A stretch of 32,555 nucleotides of DNA from Calditerricola satsumensis (lineage in GTDB: Bacteria > Bacillota > Bacilli > Calditerricolales > Calditerricolaceae), in NCBI RefSeq assembly GCF_014646935.1, contig NZ_BMOF01000025.1, positions 1 to 32,555 on the forward strand, read 5' to 3'. A program made the translations under genes and the position numbers. The notes beneath the pieces were generated by a model, which was not told the DNA's origin, searched no databases, and saw only the letters and a list, made by a program, of their open reading frames with translations. This document shows, piece by piece, positions 7,726 to 14,913 of the stretch (position 1 is its first letter; every line of letters starts with the position of its first letter).

Positions 7726-7949
7726 CGCATCGCATCCTTTCGGGAGGGCCTCTCGCCTGTTGCGCGGGGCCTTTGCCCTCCCGTGTTGAGGCTACCCTTA
7801 TTGTAGCGCGTGCGCGAGGGCGTGTCTTCCCGAACCCAGACCGGTGAACGATCCGATCAACAAACGACCGGCTTTTCCGACGAATTCGTGCAGCCGGTTG
7901 CCCTCTTGGTGTACAATTGAAGAGGAAAAGCGAGGAAGGAGGAACGGGT
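7726..7949. promoter_or_regulatory. Divergent intergenic region with a weak promoter
   Basis: This gap separates the minus-strand mobA-mobB from the plus-strand aminotransferase. TACAAT at 7912-7917 is a plausible -10 for the aminotransferase gene, about 33 bases before its ATG, but no good -35 lies 17 bases upstream. No clear minus-strand promoter for mobA-mobB was found. No gene is supported here. Confidence 0.35.
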
Positions 7950-9062
7950 ATGTGGCAGGTACCAACGCGCGTGCTCATGGGGCCCGGCCCGAGCGATGTG
8001 CATCCGCGGGTGCTGAAGGCCCTGTCCACGCCGCTGGTCGGGCATCTCGACCCGGCCTTTTTGGCGCTGATGAACGAGGTGCGTGACCTGCTCAAGCAGG
8101 TGTTCGGCACGAAAAACGAGCTGACCCTCGCCATGTCCGGAACCGGCAGCGCGGGCATGGAAACGGTGTTCGTCAACCTGATCGAGCCGGGCGACCGCGT
8201 GGTGATTGGCGTCAACGGCCTTTTTGGCCAGCGCATGGCCGACGTCGCGTCGCGCTGCGGGGCCGAGGTGATTCCCGTCACCGCGCCGTGGGGCGAGCCC
8301 ATTGCGCCGGAGGCCGTGGAGAAGGCGCTGAAGCAGGCCGACGGGCCGGTGAAGGCTGTCGCCGTGGTGCATGCCGAGACGTCCACCGGCGTGTGGCAGC
8401 CGCTGGCGGACATCGGGCGGCTGGCCCATGCGCACGGGGCGCTGTTCATCGTTGACGCGGTCACCTCCCTCGGCGGCGTGCCGGTGGAGGTGGACAAAAA
8501 CGGCATCGACGCCTGCTACAGCGGAACGCAGAAATGCCTCAGCGTGCCGCCGGGACTGGCGCCGGTCACCTTCAGCCCGCGGGCGCAAGAGGCGATCCGC
8601 ACGCGCAAGACGAAGATCCAAAGCTGGTATTTCGACCTGTCGATGATCCAGCAATACTGGGGCGAGGAGCGCTTCTACCACCACACGGCGCCCATTTCGA
8701 TGATCTACGCCCTGCGCGAGGGGCTACAGGTCCTCGTCGACGAAGGGCTGGAGAACGTCTACCGCCGCCACCTGGAGCTGGGCCGGCGCCTGCAGGCGGC
8801 CCTGGAAGACATGGGTCTTGTCCTCCATGTGGCGGAAGCCTACCGCCTGCCGCAGCTCACCACCGTGCGCGTTCCCGAAGGCGTCGACGAGGCGGCGATC
8901 CGCCGGCGGCTGCTCGAGGAATTCGGCATCGAGATCGGCGGCGGCCTGGGCGAGCTGAAGGGCAAGGTGTGGCGCGTGGGCCTCATGGGGTACAGCTGCC
9001 AGATGAAAAACGTGGTGCTCTTCACCTCGGCGCTGCGCCAGCTTCTGGCCGAGGTGCGGTGA
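7950..9062 (+). CDS. Class-V PLP aminotransferase, alanine/serine-glyoxylate type
   Basis: The 370-residue protein belongs to the AGXT/serine-pyruvate aminotransferase group of fold-type I PLP enzymes. The ATG at 7950 follows AAGGAGG (7936-7942). GPGPSDVHP near the N-terminus, the SGTGSAGMET cofactor loop (63-72), D169 in FIVDAVTSLGG (pyridine nitrogen) and K195 in SGTQKCLSVPPG (Schiff-base lysine) are all present. Members use glyoxylate as amino acceptor with alanine, serine or, in the PucG type, ureidoglycine as donor; the sequence alone does not decide. No purine-degradation or serine-pathway gene is adjacent. It is a single-gene unit closed by a strong bidirectional terminator. Confidence 0.9.
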   Translation: MWQVPTRVLMGPGPSDVHPRVLKALSTPLVGHLDPAFLALMNEVRDLLKQVFGTKNELTLAMSGTGSAGMETVFVNLIEPGDRVVIGVNGLFGQRMADVASRCGAEVIPVTAPWGEPIAPEAVEKALKQADGPVKAVAVVHAETSTGVWQPLADIGRLAHAHGALFIVDAVTSLGGVPVEVDKNGIDACYSGTQKCLSVPPGLAPVTFSPRAQEAIRTRKTKIQSWYFDLSMIQQYWGEERFYHHTAPISMIYALREGLQVLVDEGLENVYRRHLELGRRLQAALEDMGLVLHVAEAYRLPQLTTVRVPEGVDEAAIRRRLLEEFGIEIGGGLGELKGKVWRVGLMGYSCQMKNVVLFTSALRQLLAEVR

Positions 9063-9069
9063 AAAAAAT

Positions 9070-9098
9070 CCCCTGTCCGTTGTGGACAGGGGTTTTTT
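9070..9098. terminator. Strong bidirectional intrinsic terminator
   Basis: CCCCTGTCC (9070-9078) pairs perfectly with GGACAGGGG (9084-9092) around loop GTTGT, followed by six T. Seven A precede it at 9062-9068, so it also works for the minus-strand OPT-PqqD operon ending at 9150. Confidence 0.93.
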
Positions 9099-9149
9099 CA
9101 TGGGGGTGCGTTTGGCCATCCGATGCGTTGGCCGTTCCGTTTGCCCGTT

Positions 9150-9548
9150 TTAGCGGCTTTTCGCTTGTGGCGCGTCCCAGGTGAGCCACCCGTTGGCTTC
9201 GACAATTTCCAGGAATTTGGCCAGCCGCGGCACCAGCGGTTCGGCGTCGTCGCCAAAGCGCTCGCGCAACGCCGCGGCGATGTCGGCCACCGTGTGGCGC
9301 CCGTCGCAGCGGGCGAGCACGAAGCTGCCGAGGGGATCGAGGGCCACGCGGATGGCGGCCGGCTGGTTCAGGTAGCGCACCGACAGGCGCTCCAGCCAGC
9401 CGGTCCGCGGCACGACCAGCGTCAGCGTATCGGGGGCTTCTGCGGCCTCCAGGCGCACCGCCTCATGCAGGCGCGGCGTCATGGCCAGGAGATTTTGCCC
9501 TTTGCGCCGCTCCTTGCGGCCGAACCGCGTGCGCCACCGAAAGGCCAT
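9150..9548 (-). CDS. PqqD-like protein (RiPP-recognition-element fold)
   Basis: The 132-residue protein resembles PqqD/RRE proteins, small winged-helix domains that bind leader peptides or partner enzymes. The recognisable part is the C-terminal half: LDPLGSFVLARCDGRHTVADIAAALRERFG, then a helix ending in FLEIVEANGWLTW. The N-terminal 40 residues are basic and variable (RWRTRFGRKERRKG). The start at 9548 lies nine bases behind the transporter gene, with a GGGGAG site, so the two are one operon. No radical-SAM enzyme or precursor peptide gene is nearby, so a peptide-modification role is not supported here. A function tied to the OPT carrier is suggested only by the pairing. Confidence 0.75.
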   Translation of the reverse strand: MAFRWRTRFGRKERRKGQNLLAMTPRLHEAVRLEAAEAPDTLTLVVPRTGWLERLSVRYLNQPAAIRVALDPLGSFVLARCDGRHTVADIAAALRERFGDDAEPLVPRLAKFLEIVEANGWLTWDAPQAKSR

Positions 9549-9557
9549 GGCGCTCCC

Positions 9558-11486
9558 CTACCTTTCGGCTGCCGCATCGCCGCCGGCCGGACCGGCGGGG
9601 CGCCCTTTGGCCCGCATGGCCACCCAACCCAAGAGGAGGGTCAGCGCGGCGAACAGGACCAGCGTCACGCCGCTATGCGGCAGGAGCACGTTCTCCGGCA
9701 GCTTCACGTTGAGCCAGATGAGGACGGCGATGAGCACGCCGACCAGCGCCTCGCCGGCGATCAGCCCCGAGGCAAAGAGGGTGCCCGTTTCCACACGGGC
9801 CGTTTTGGTCGCCTCGTCTTTCGTCAGCGCCTCCATGGCCCAGCGCACCAGGCCGCCGACGAGGATCGGGATGCTGACGTGCACCGGCAGGTAGATGCCA
9901 ACGGCCACGGCCAGCGAGTTGAGGCCCAGGCATTCGATGACGATGGCCGACGCCGCGCCCATGAAGATGAGGTCCCACGGCAGGTTGTCGGCCAGGATGC
10001 CTTCGATGACCATCTTCATCAGCACCGCTTTCGGCGCCGGCAGGGCTTCGGAGCCCATCCCGTAGGTGGCGTGCAGGACGACGAGCACGAAGCCGATGAC
10101 CAGCCCGGAGGCCACGACGCCGATCATCATGGCCAGCTGCTGCTTCCACGGCGTGCTGCCGACCAGGTAGCCGGCCTTCAGGTCCTGGGAGATGTCGCCG
10201 GCCACCGCCAGCGCCGTGCAGACGATGGCGCCGACCGTCAGCGCGGCCACCATGCCGGCCATCCCGTGCACGCCGGCCAGCTTGAACACGAAGGTGACGA
10301 TGAGCAGCGTGGCGATGGTCATCCCCGAAACGGGCGAGGACGAGCTTCCGACAATCCCGACGATGCGCGAGGCCACGGCCACAAAGAGGAACCCGAACAC
10401 GGCGATGGCCAGCGCGCCGATGATCCCCACATTGGTGAGGGGCGCAAAGGCGATGATGGCAATGATGACGGCCGTGCCGCCCAGCACCCACGGCATGGGG
10501 ATGTCGCGATCGGTCCGCGCCACTTCTCCGGTTTGCCCGATGCCGGCTTTGCGGATGCCGCGCAGCGTGTCACGGAGCGAGCGGTACAGCATGGGCAGGG
10601 TCCTGACGAGGGTGATCAGCCCGCCCGTCGCCACGGCGCCCGCGCCGATGTAGCGGATGTAGGCGTCCCACACGCCCCAGGCGTCCAGTTTGCCGATGGC
10701 CTCCTCGGCCGGGAAGAGGGCGTTCGGGTTCCCCGCTCCGAAGAAGCTGATCATCGGAATGAAGACGAGCCAGGCCAAGAGGCCCCCGGCCAGCATTTGC
10801 CCGGCGATGCGCGGGCCGATGATGTACCCCACGCCCAGGAGGGCCGGGTAGGCGTCCAGACCGACGAGGGCGTTCTTGAACTTGGTCAGCGTTGTTTCGA
10901 TTTCCGTTTTGAACAGTTTCAGGCCGTCGCCCAGGGCCTTGAACAGCCCGCCGACAAAGAAGCCGGTGAAGACAAGCCGCGCGCTGGCGCCGCCGACCTC
11001 ACCCGACTTGAGCACCTCCGCGCAGGCGGTGCCTTCCGGGTACGGCAGCGTGTGGTGTTCCTGCACGATCAAGAGGCGGCGCAGCGGAATCATCATGAAC
11101 ACGCCGAGGAAGCCGCCCGTCAGCACGACGAAGGCGATCATCGTCTGGCTGGGGGTCAGGTTCCACAGAAAGAGCGCCGGCAAGGTGAAGATGGCCCCGG
11201 CGGCCACCGCTTCCCCGGCGGTGGTCATCGTCTGGACAATGTTGTTCTCGAGAATGGACTTGCGCCGAAAGATCCCGCGGAGAATGGCCATGGAGATCAC
11301 GGCCGCGGGAATGGAAGCGCTTACCGTCATGCCGATCTTCAGGCCGAGATACGCGTTGGCCGCACCAAACAAGATGGCCAGGAGAATCCCGAGGACGATC
11401 GCGGTGGCCGTCAGCTCGGGCAGCGATTTGTTGGCCGGAACGTAGGGCACAAACTGCTGCGGCGGCCGTTGATTTTCGTTGTTCAT
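9558..11486 (-). CDS. OPT-family oligopeptide transporter
   Basis: The 642-residue polytopic protein matches the bacterial OPT family, proton-coupled carriers of peptides or metal chelates. The start at 11486 follows AAAGGAGG on the minus strand. The N-terminus carries LPELTATAIVLGILLAILFGAANAYLGLKIGMTVSASIPAAV, the highly conserved first helices, here spanning about residues 19-60. Later NIVQTMTTAGEAVAAGAIFTLPAL and LPYPEGTACAEVLKSGE are family hallmarks. About fourteen to sixteen hydrophobic segments can be counted. The substrate of this branch is not known to me. It is the first gene of an operon with the PqqD-like gene. The promoter at 11551-11559 overlaps a perfect palindrome, suggesting repressor control. 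Confidence 0.93.
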   Translation of the reverse strand: MNNENQRPPQQFVPYVPANKSLPELTATAIVLGILLAILFGAANAYLGLKIGMTVSASIPAAVISMAILRGIFRRKSILENNIVQTMTTAGEAVAAGAIFTLPALFLWNLTPSQTMIAFVVLTGGFLGVFMMIPLRRLLIVQEHHTLPYPEGTACAEVLKSGEVGGASARLVFTGFFVGGLFKALGDGLKLFKTEIETTLTKFKNALVGLDAYPALLGVGYIIGPRIAGQMLAGGLLAWLVFIPMISFFGAGNPNALFPAEEAIGKLDAWGVWDAYIRYIGAGAVATGGLITLVRTLPMLYRSLRDTLRGIRKAGIGQTGEVARTDRDIPMPWVLGGTAVIIAIIAFAPLTNVGIIGALAIAVFGFLFVAVASRIVGIVGSSSSPVSGMTIATLLIVTFVFKLAGVHGMAGMVAALTVGAIVCTALAVAGDISQDLKAGYLVGSTPWKQQLAMMIGVVASGLVIGFVLVVLHATYGMGSEALPAPKAVLMKMVIEGILADNLPWDLIFMGAASAIVIECLGLNSLAVAVGIYLPVHVSIPILVGGLVRWAMEALTKDEATKTARVETGTLFASGLIAGEALVGVLIAVLIWLNVKLPENVLLPHSGVTLVLFAALTLLLGWVAMRAKGRPAGPAGGDAAAER

Positions 11487-11537
11487 CCGAGGTCCCTCCT
11501 TTGCAGAACGGTCATGACTTTTTTGAAAAATAAAGGG

Positions 11538-11551
11538 TAAACACGTGTTTA
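11538..11551. repeat. Perfect 14-base palindrome at the OPT promoter, candidate operator
   Basis: TAAACACGTGTTTA is a perfect inverted repeat without spacer. It touches the last base of the -10 hexamer and covers the expected transcription start, the classic place for a repressor site. No regulator gene is adjacent, so the protein is unknown. Confidence 0.7.
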
Positions 11552-11559
11552 TTATAACA
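11551..11559 (-). promoter_or_regulatory. Extended -10 promoter of the OPT-PqqD operon
   Basis: On the minus strand the bases read TGTTATAAT, an ideal extended -10 (TGn plus TATAAT). The -35 region is weak, as is common with extended -10 promoters. The surrounding 70 bases are strikingly A+T-rich compared with the genes. Confidence 0.75.
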
Positions 11560-11754
11560 TTTAATCTTTACTCTCGAGACATTTTTCTACATTTCATTCT
11601 TGTCCCAATGATGCGAATCGACGCGGTTGTCACGCGCCCGTGCGGACCAAGACGGCGGGCGGGGCGTTTGCTTCGGAATGATTCTCCTGGGAAAAGACAT
11701 GCTAGAAGAAGGGGAAAAGATCAACAAACGATTGCGCGAAGGGGTGCGAAGGCG
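11560..11754. other. Intergenic stretch before the ABC operon
   Basis: This gap lies between the OPT promoter and the 30-residue ORF. I see no terminator, no convincing plus-strand promoter and no supported gene. Short frames crossing it show no protein-like pattern. Confidence 0.5.
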
Positions 11755-11847
11755 ATGGATGTTGGCCTTGTGTACAACGTCATGTGGTTTGGCGTGCTGT
11801 TTGGCACCCTTTTTCTGATTGCCGGCTTGTGGCTGCGCCAGGAATGA
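11755..11847 (+). CDS. 30-residue single-span membrane peptide coupled to the ABC permease
   Basis: The ORF encodes a 30-residue peptide with one clear membrane helix (residues 9-27, MWFGVLFGTLFLIAGLWLR) and short polar ends. Its TGA overlaps the ATG of the next gene in an ATGA junction (11844-11847), the usual sign of translational coupling. AAGGGG lies about ten bases before its ATG. It could be a small subunit of the ABC transporter, or a leader peptide whose translation opens the permease start. I do not recognise a family. Support comes from the membrane-helix composition and the exact overlap. Confidence 0.6.
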   Translation: MDVGLVYNVMWFGVLFGTLFLIAGLWLRQE

Positions 11848-13076
11848 GCGGCGGGGACGGTCCCGTGAAGGGGTTGTGGGGGCTTGTCTGGCGCAACGTG
11901 CGGCGTCGCGCCTCCCGCGCGCGGCTCCTGGGAAGCTGCGCCGCACTGACGGCGGGCCTTCTGTTCGCCAGCTACTTTTTCCTCCATTCCCTGACGGCGG
12001 GGGCGAGCGTGACCGCGGCGCGCTTGGGCGCCGACCTGCTCGTGGTGCCCAAGGGATTGGGGCCGCTGGCCGGCGACGCCCTGATCGCCGGCATGCCCAC
12101 CGATTCCTACTTGCCGGATCGGGTCGTCTCCCGCCTGGCCCGGCTTCCCGGCGTGGAACGGGTCGCGCCGCAGCTGTACCTCAAGACGGTGTCGACGGTG
12201 TGCTGCGGGACGGACGGCGATTTTCCCGTTGTCGCCTTTGACCCGCAGGCCGACTTTACGTTGAAACCGTGGATGGCCGCGCTGCGCGACCTGGGGCCCG
12301 AAGAGGTGGTGATCGGCGCCAAGGCCGGAGGCGATCGGTTTTTGTACCATTACGACTACGGCACGGTGCAGGAACGGGTGCTCCTCTTCGGCCGGCCCTT
12401 TGTGGTTCGCAACGTGCTGTACCCCACGGGGACGGGCACCGACCAGACCATCTTCATGCGCCTCGACACGGCGCGCCGACTGGCCGCCGAAGGCTCCAGC
12501 GACCTTCGCGTGCCAGCCGATGCGGTATCCGTTGTGCACGTGCAGGTGGCCCCGGGGCAGGCGGAGGCGGTGAAGCGCGCCATCGAACGCGAGGTGGGAG
12601 GAGTCGACGTGGTCTTGGGGGCCGCGCTGCGCGAAACCGTGCGGGCACACCTCGTGCCGGTCAAAGCGCTGAGCTTTGCGATCATTGCCGCCGCCCTGGC
12701 CATGAGCGTCCTCCTGACCATGGTGGCGGTGTCGGGCCTCCTTTCCGAACGGCGGAAAGAGGTGGCCATGCTCCGTGCCATGGGGGCCACACGCGGGATG
12801 GCGATCCGCCTGTTTCTGCTCGAGACGGCCTTCGTGACCGCCGTGGGCGCTGCGGCCGGGGCGCTCTTCGTCGGGTCGGTGCTGTACGACGCGCGGGCGT
12901 TCCTGCGCGAGCTGTTTGGCCTGCCCCTGCTGGTTCCCTCCTGGCGGTCCGGCCTGGCCATGGGCGCTGTGGCTGTGGCCGCCACAGCGGGGGCAGCCCT
13001 GGGTGCGGCGCTGTGGCCGGTGCGCCAGGCGCTCAAGGCAGAGCCGCACACGGTGCTGGGCGACGGAACGGGATGA
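11844..13076 (+). CDS. FtsX/MacB-type ABC transporter permease
   Basis: The 410-residue protein has the FtsX-like layout. One N-terminal membrane helix (about 29-48) is followed by a large extracytoplasmic domain (about 50-270) beginning TAARLGADLLVVPKG, then three C-terminal helices. The loop between the first two of these reads LLSERRKEVAMLRAMGATRGMAIRLFLLE, the conserved FtsX coupling region. The domain includes a vicinal CC pair (VSTVCCGTDGD). Such permeases move lipids, peptides or drugs, or transmit force; the substrate is not evident. I chose ATG 11844 for the coupling with the 30-residue ORF; GTG 11865 is possible. The cognate ATPase gene follows after 60 bases. Confidence 0.88.
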   Translation: MSGGDGPVKGLWGLVWRNVRRRASRARLLGSCAALTAGLLFASYFFLHSLTAGASVTAARLGADLLVVPKGLGPLAGDALIAGMPTDSYLPDRVVSRLARLPGVERVAPQLYLKTVSTVCCGTDGDFPVVAFDPQADFTLKPWMAALRDLGPEEVVIGAKAGGDRFLYHYDYGTVQERVLLFGRPFVVRNVLYPTGTGTDQTIFMRLDTARRLAAEGSSDLRVPADAVSVVHVQVAPGQAEAVKRAIEREVGGVDVVLGAALRETVRAHLVPVKALSFAIIAAALAMSVLLTMVAVSGLLSERRKEVAMLRAMGATRGMAIRLFLLETAFVTAVGAAAGALFVGSVLYDARAFLRELFGLPLLVPSWRSGLAMGAVAVAATAGAALGAALWPVRQALKAEPHTVLGDGTG

Positions 13077-13136
13077 GCGGCAAGGGGGACGCCGGACGGC
13101 AGCGCCGGCGTCTCCGGCGAGAGGAGGGGGAAACAT

Positions 13137-13829
13137 ATGGCGCGTGAAGAGAACGCGGTGGTCGAACTGACGGGGGTGCACAAGGCGTACGACCTCGGCG
13201 AAGGCCGCCGCGTCGTCGCGCTTCGGGGGGTCGACCTTACCGTGGGCGAGGGGGAGTTCGTCGCCGTGACGGGTCCTTCGGGCAGCGGGAAGTCCACGCT
13301 GCTGGCCATCGCCGGCCTGCTCACGCGTCCGTCGGCGGGGGAGGTGCGCGTCGACGGGCAGCGCGTTGACGAGCTGGATGACGATGCGCGGGCTTCCCTG
13401 CGCAACCACGCGTTTGGCTACCTCTTCCCGTTTGCCGCCCTGTGGCCGTCGCTGACGGCCCTCGAAAACGTGCTGCTGCCGCGCGTGCTGGCCGGAACCC
13501 GCACGACCGACGACGCCACGCGGGCGCTCGCGCTCTTGGAGGAAGTAGGCGTGGCGCATCTGGCCGACCGCCTGCCGCATCAGATGTCTGCCGGCGAGCA
13601 GCGCCGCGTGGCTCTCGCCCGGGCCCTGGCGAACCGGCCGCGGGTGCTTATGGCCGATGAACCCACCGCGAACCTGGACACCGATACGGCGGAACGGGTG
13701 ATCGAACGGCTCGCCCGGCTGCCCGAGGAGGGCACGGCGGTGGTGGCCGTCACTCACGATCCGCACTTGGCAGCTCGTGCCGATCGTGTGGTGCGCATGG
13801 TGGCGGGATGCGTTGAAGCGGAGGGTTGA
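13137..13829 (+). CDS. ABC transporter ATPase (LolD/MacB type) with altered Q-loop
   Basis: The 230-residue ATPase should pair with the permease at 11844. ATG 13137 follows GAGGAGGGGG. Walker A is GPSGSGKST (46-54), the signature is SAGEQ (151-155), Walker B is VLMADEP (D174, E175) and the switch histidine is H207. The Q-loop is odd: relatives read F-Q-F where this protein has LFPFAALWPSLTALENV with proline at residue 98. The usual glutamine coordinates magnesium and links ATP binding to the permease. A single base (CCG instead of CAG) explains it, so it is either a true variant, a damaged gene or a sequencing error. All other motifs are intact. Confidence 0.92.
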   Translation: MAREENAVVELTGVHKAYDLGEGRRVVALRGVDLTVGEGEFVAVTGPSGSGKSTLLAIAGLLTRPSAGEVRVDGQRVDELDDDARASLRNHAFGYLFPFAALWPSLTALENVLLPRVLAGTRTTDDATRALALLEEVGVAHLADRLPHQMSAGEQRRVALARALANRPRVLMADEPTANLDTDTAERVIERLARLPEEGTAVVAVTHDPHLAARADRVVRMVAGCVEAEG

Positions 13830-13859
13830 CAACGTCTTATACGATTGGTGGCAGGCCAG

Positions 13860-14051
13860 ATGGAGCTTTCCCCAGACGGGAAAGCGATGAAATTTTACGA
13901 AATGGTTCCCTTTTCGTTTCATCTCACGCCTGAAAGCATTGTGGAAGCGGCAAAAACCATCACAACGGCCGGGACGAGCGGCGAGGCGGAGCGGGCCAAC
14001 GAGAACCAACGGTCAGGCCAAGCTCATGAGTCAGGCCGCGATCGCGCGTGA
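13860..14051 (+). CDS. Small hypothetical protein (uncertain)
   Basis: A 63-residue frame begins at ATG 13860 with a mediocre GGCAGG site; ATG 13887 is an alternative. The middle part (KFYEMVPFSFHLTPESIVEAAKTI) looks like real protein with a helix-forming stretch. The C-terminal part (ANENQRSGQAHESGRDRA) looks out of frame. It overlaps the next ORF by 26 bases in another frame. A frameshift in one original gene joining both parts would explain this. I recognise no family. Confidence 0.4.
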   Translation: MELSPDGKAMKFYEMVPFSFHLTPESIVEAAKTITTAGTSGEAERANENQRSGQAHESGRDRA

Positions 14052-14172
14052 CGAAGCGTATCGAAAGTTGGCCGAGGAAGCGATTTCTTTGCAGCGAAAG
14101 CGCTCCGAGGATCTGTCCGATCTCCGCAACCGGGTTGCGGAGATCGAACGCATGCTGCGTGAAGTCGAGTAA
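14026..14172 (+). CDS. Small coiled-coil protein (uncertain)
   Basis: A 48-residue frame from ATG 14026 gives a charged, heptad-like helix: AYRKLAEEAISLQRKR, then LSDLRNRVAEIERMLREVE with leucine, valine and isoleucine at a/d spacing. No ribosome site is convincing, so it may be translated by coupling to the overlapping frame, or be the C-terminal end of a single frameshifted gene. Function is unknown. Confidence 0.4.
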   Translation: MSQAAIARDEAYRKLAEEAISLQRKRSEDLSDLRNRVAEIERMLREVE

Positions 14173-14284
14173 TTTCCGAGAATTCGATGACCGGGTTGGG
14201 CGCTACCGGGACAGGAGCGTGGGGATGTTTCCTTCGAACGCGCAGGACGACGGCAGGATTTTGATGGTCCTGTGCGGCGACATG

Positions 14285-14293
14285 TGCTACCAT
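14285..14293 (+). promoter_or_regulatory. Possible extended -10 for the nitroreductase gene
   Basis: TGC TACCAT (14285-14293) resembles an extended -10, about 50 bases upstream of the ATG. The -35 is not recognisable, so this is a weak call. Confidence 0.28.
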
Positions 14294-14343
14294 AAAACCA
14301 AGAAAAGATATCGAAAAAACTGAAGAAATCGGAGGGAACCTCC

Positions 14344-14874
14344 ATGGACGTCCTTACGGCTATCCGCCGCCGGCGGGAGATCACACGGTTTTTGGCGCGG
14401 CCCATTCCGCGCGAGGTGCTGGATGCCGTGGTCGAATCCGGCTACCTCGCCCCCACGGGCAACAATCTTCTGTCGCGCGAGTTTGTCGTGGTGCAGAGCC
14501 GGGCGATGCTCGATCACCTGGCCGGGGCCACGCCCTATGTGCCGTGGCTCAAAGAAGCCCAGGCCGGCATCGTCGTCACCGGGCGGCCGGCGGTGAGCAA
14601 GTACTGGCTGCACGACGCGGCCATTGCCTGCGCCTTCCTGTGGCTGGCCGCCGTGGAACAGGGGCTGGGCGCCGCCTTTGGCGCGATCTACCACAGCGAA
14701 GATGCCGCCGAGTCGGCGCGTCGGGAGACCTATGTCCGCACGGCCCTGGGCATTCCGGACGACCGGCGCGTCGTGGCCATCCTTGGCCTTGGGTATCCGG
14801 CTGTCGAACCGGAACCGAAGACGCTTCCGCCGCGCGAGGAAACGATCTTCTTCGAGCGGTTTGGCGGCCGCTAG
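14344..14874 (+). CDS. Nitroreductase-family flavoprotein
   Basis: The 176-residue protein has the nitroreductase fold signature. AIRRRREITRFLARPIPREVL at the N-terminus holds the FMN-phosphate-binding Arg-Arg-x-x-x-Arg region, followed by ESGYLAPTGNNLLSREFVVV. HDAAIACAFLWLAAVEQGLGAAF is the central dimer helix, and VVAILGLGYPAVEPEPKTLPPREE is a typical C-terminus. The start at 14344 follows GGAGGGAACC. Enzymes of this family reduce nitro compounds, quinones or enones with NAD(P)H; the true substrate is unknown. It is a single-gene unit converging on the metallophosphoesterase gene, with only 39 bases between them and no visible terminator. Confidence 0.88.
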   Translation: MDVLTAIRRRREITRFLARPIPREVLDAVVESGYLAPTGNNLLSREFVVVQSRAMLDHLAGATPYVPWLKEAQAGIVVTGRPAVSKYWLHDAAIACAFLWLAAVEQGLGAAFGAIYHSEDAAESARRETYVRTALGIPDDRRVVAILGLGYPAVEPEPKTLPPREETIFFERFGGR

Positions 14875-14913
14875 GCGGGCAGCTAGGTTTCGCGCGGATG
14901 CCGCTTGGCGTGT

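Noticed and set aside
9123-11540. Long plus-strand frame opposite the OPT transporter
   Set aside because: It is extremely rich in Gly, Asp, His and Gln with no domain pattern; the opposite strand encodes a clear OPT carrier with a ribosome site.
13826-13855. Promoter from TTGACA behind the ABC ATPase gene
   Set aside because: The -35 is perfect but no -10 is found 16-18 bases downstream.
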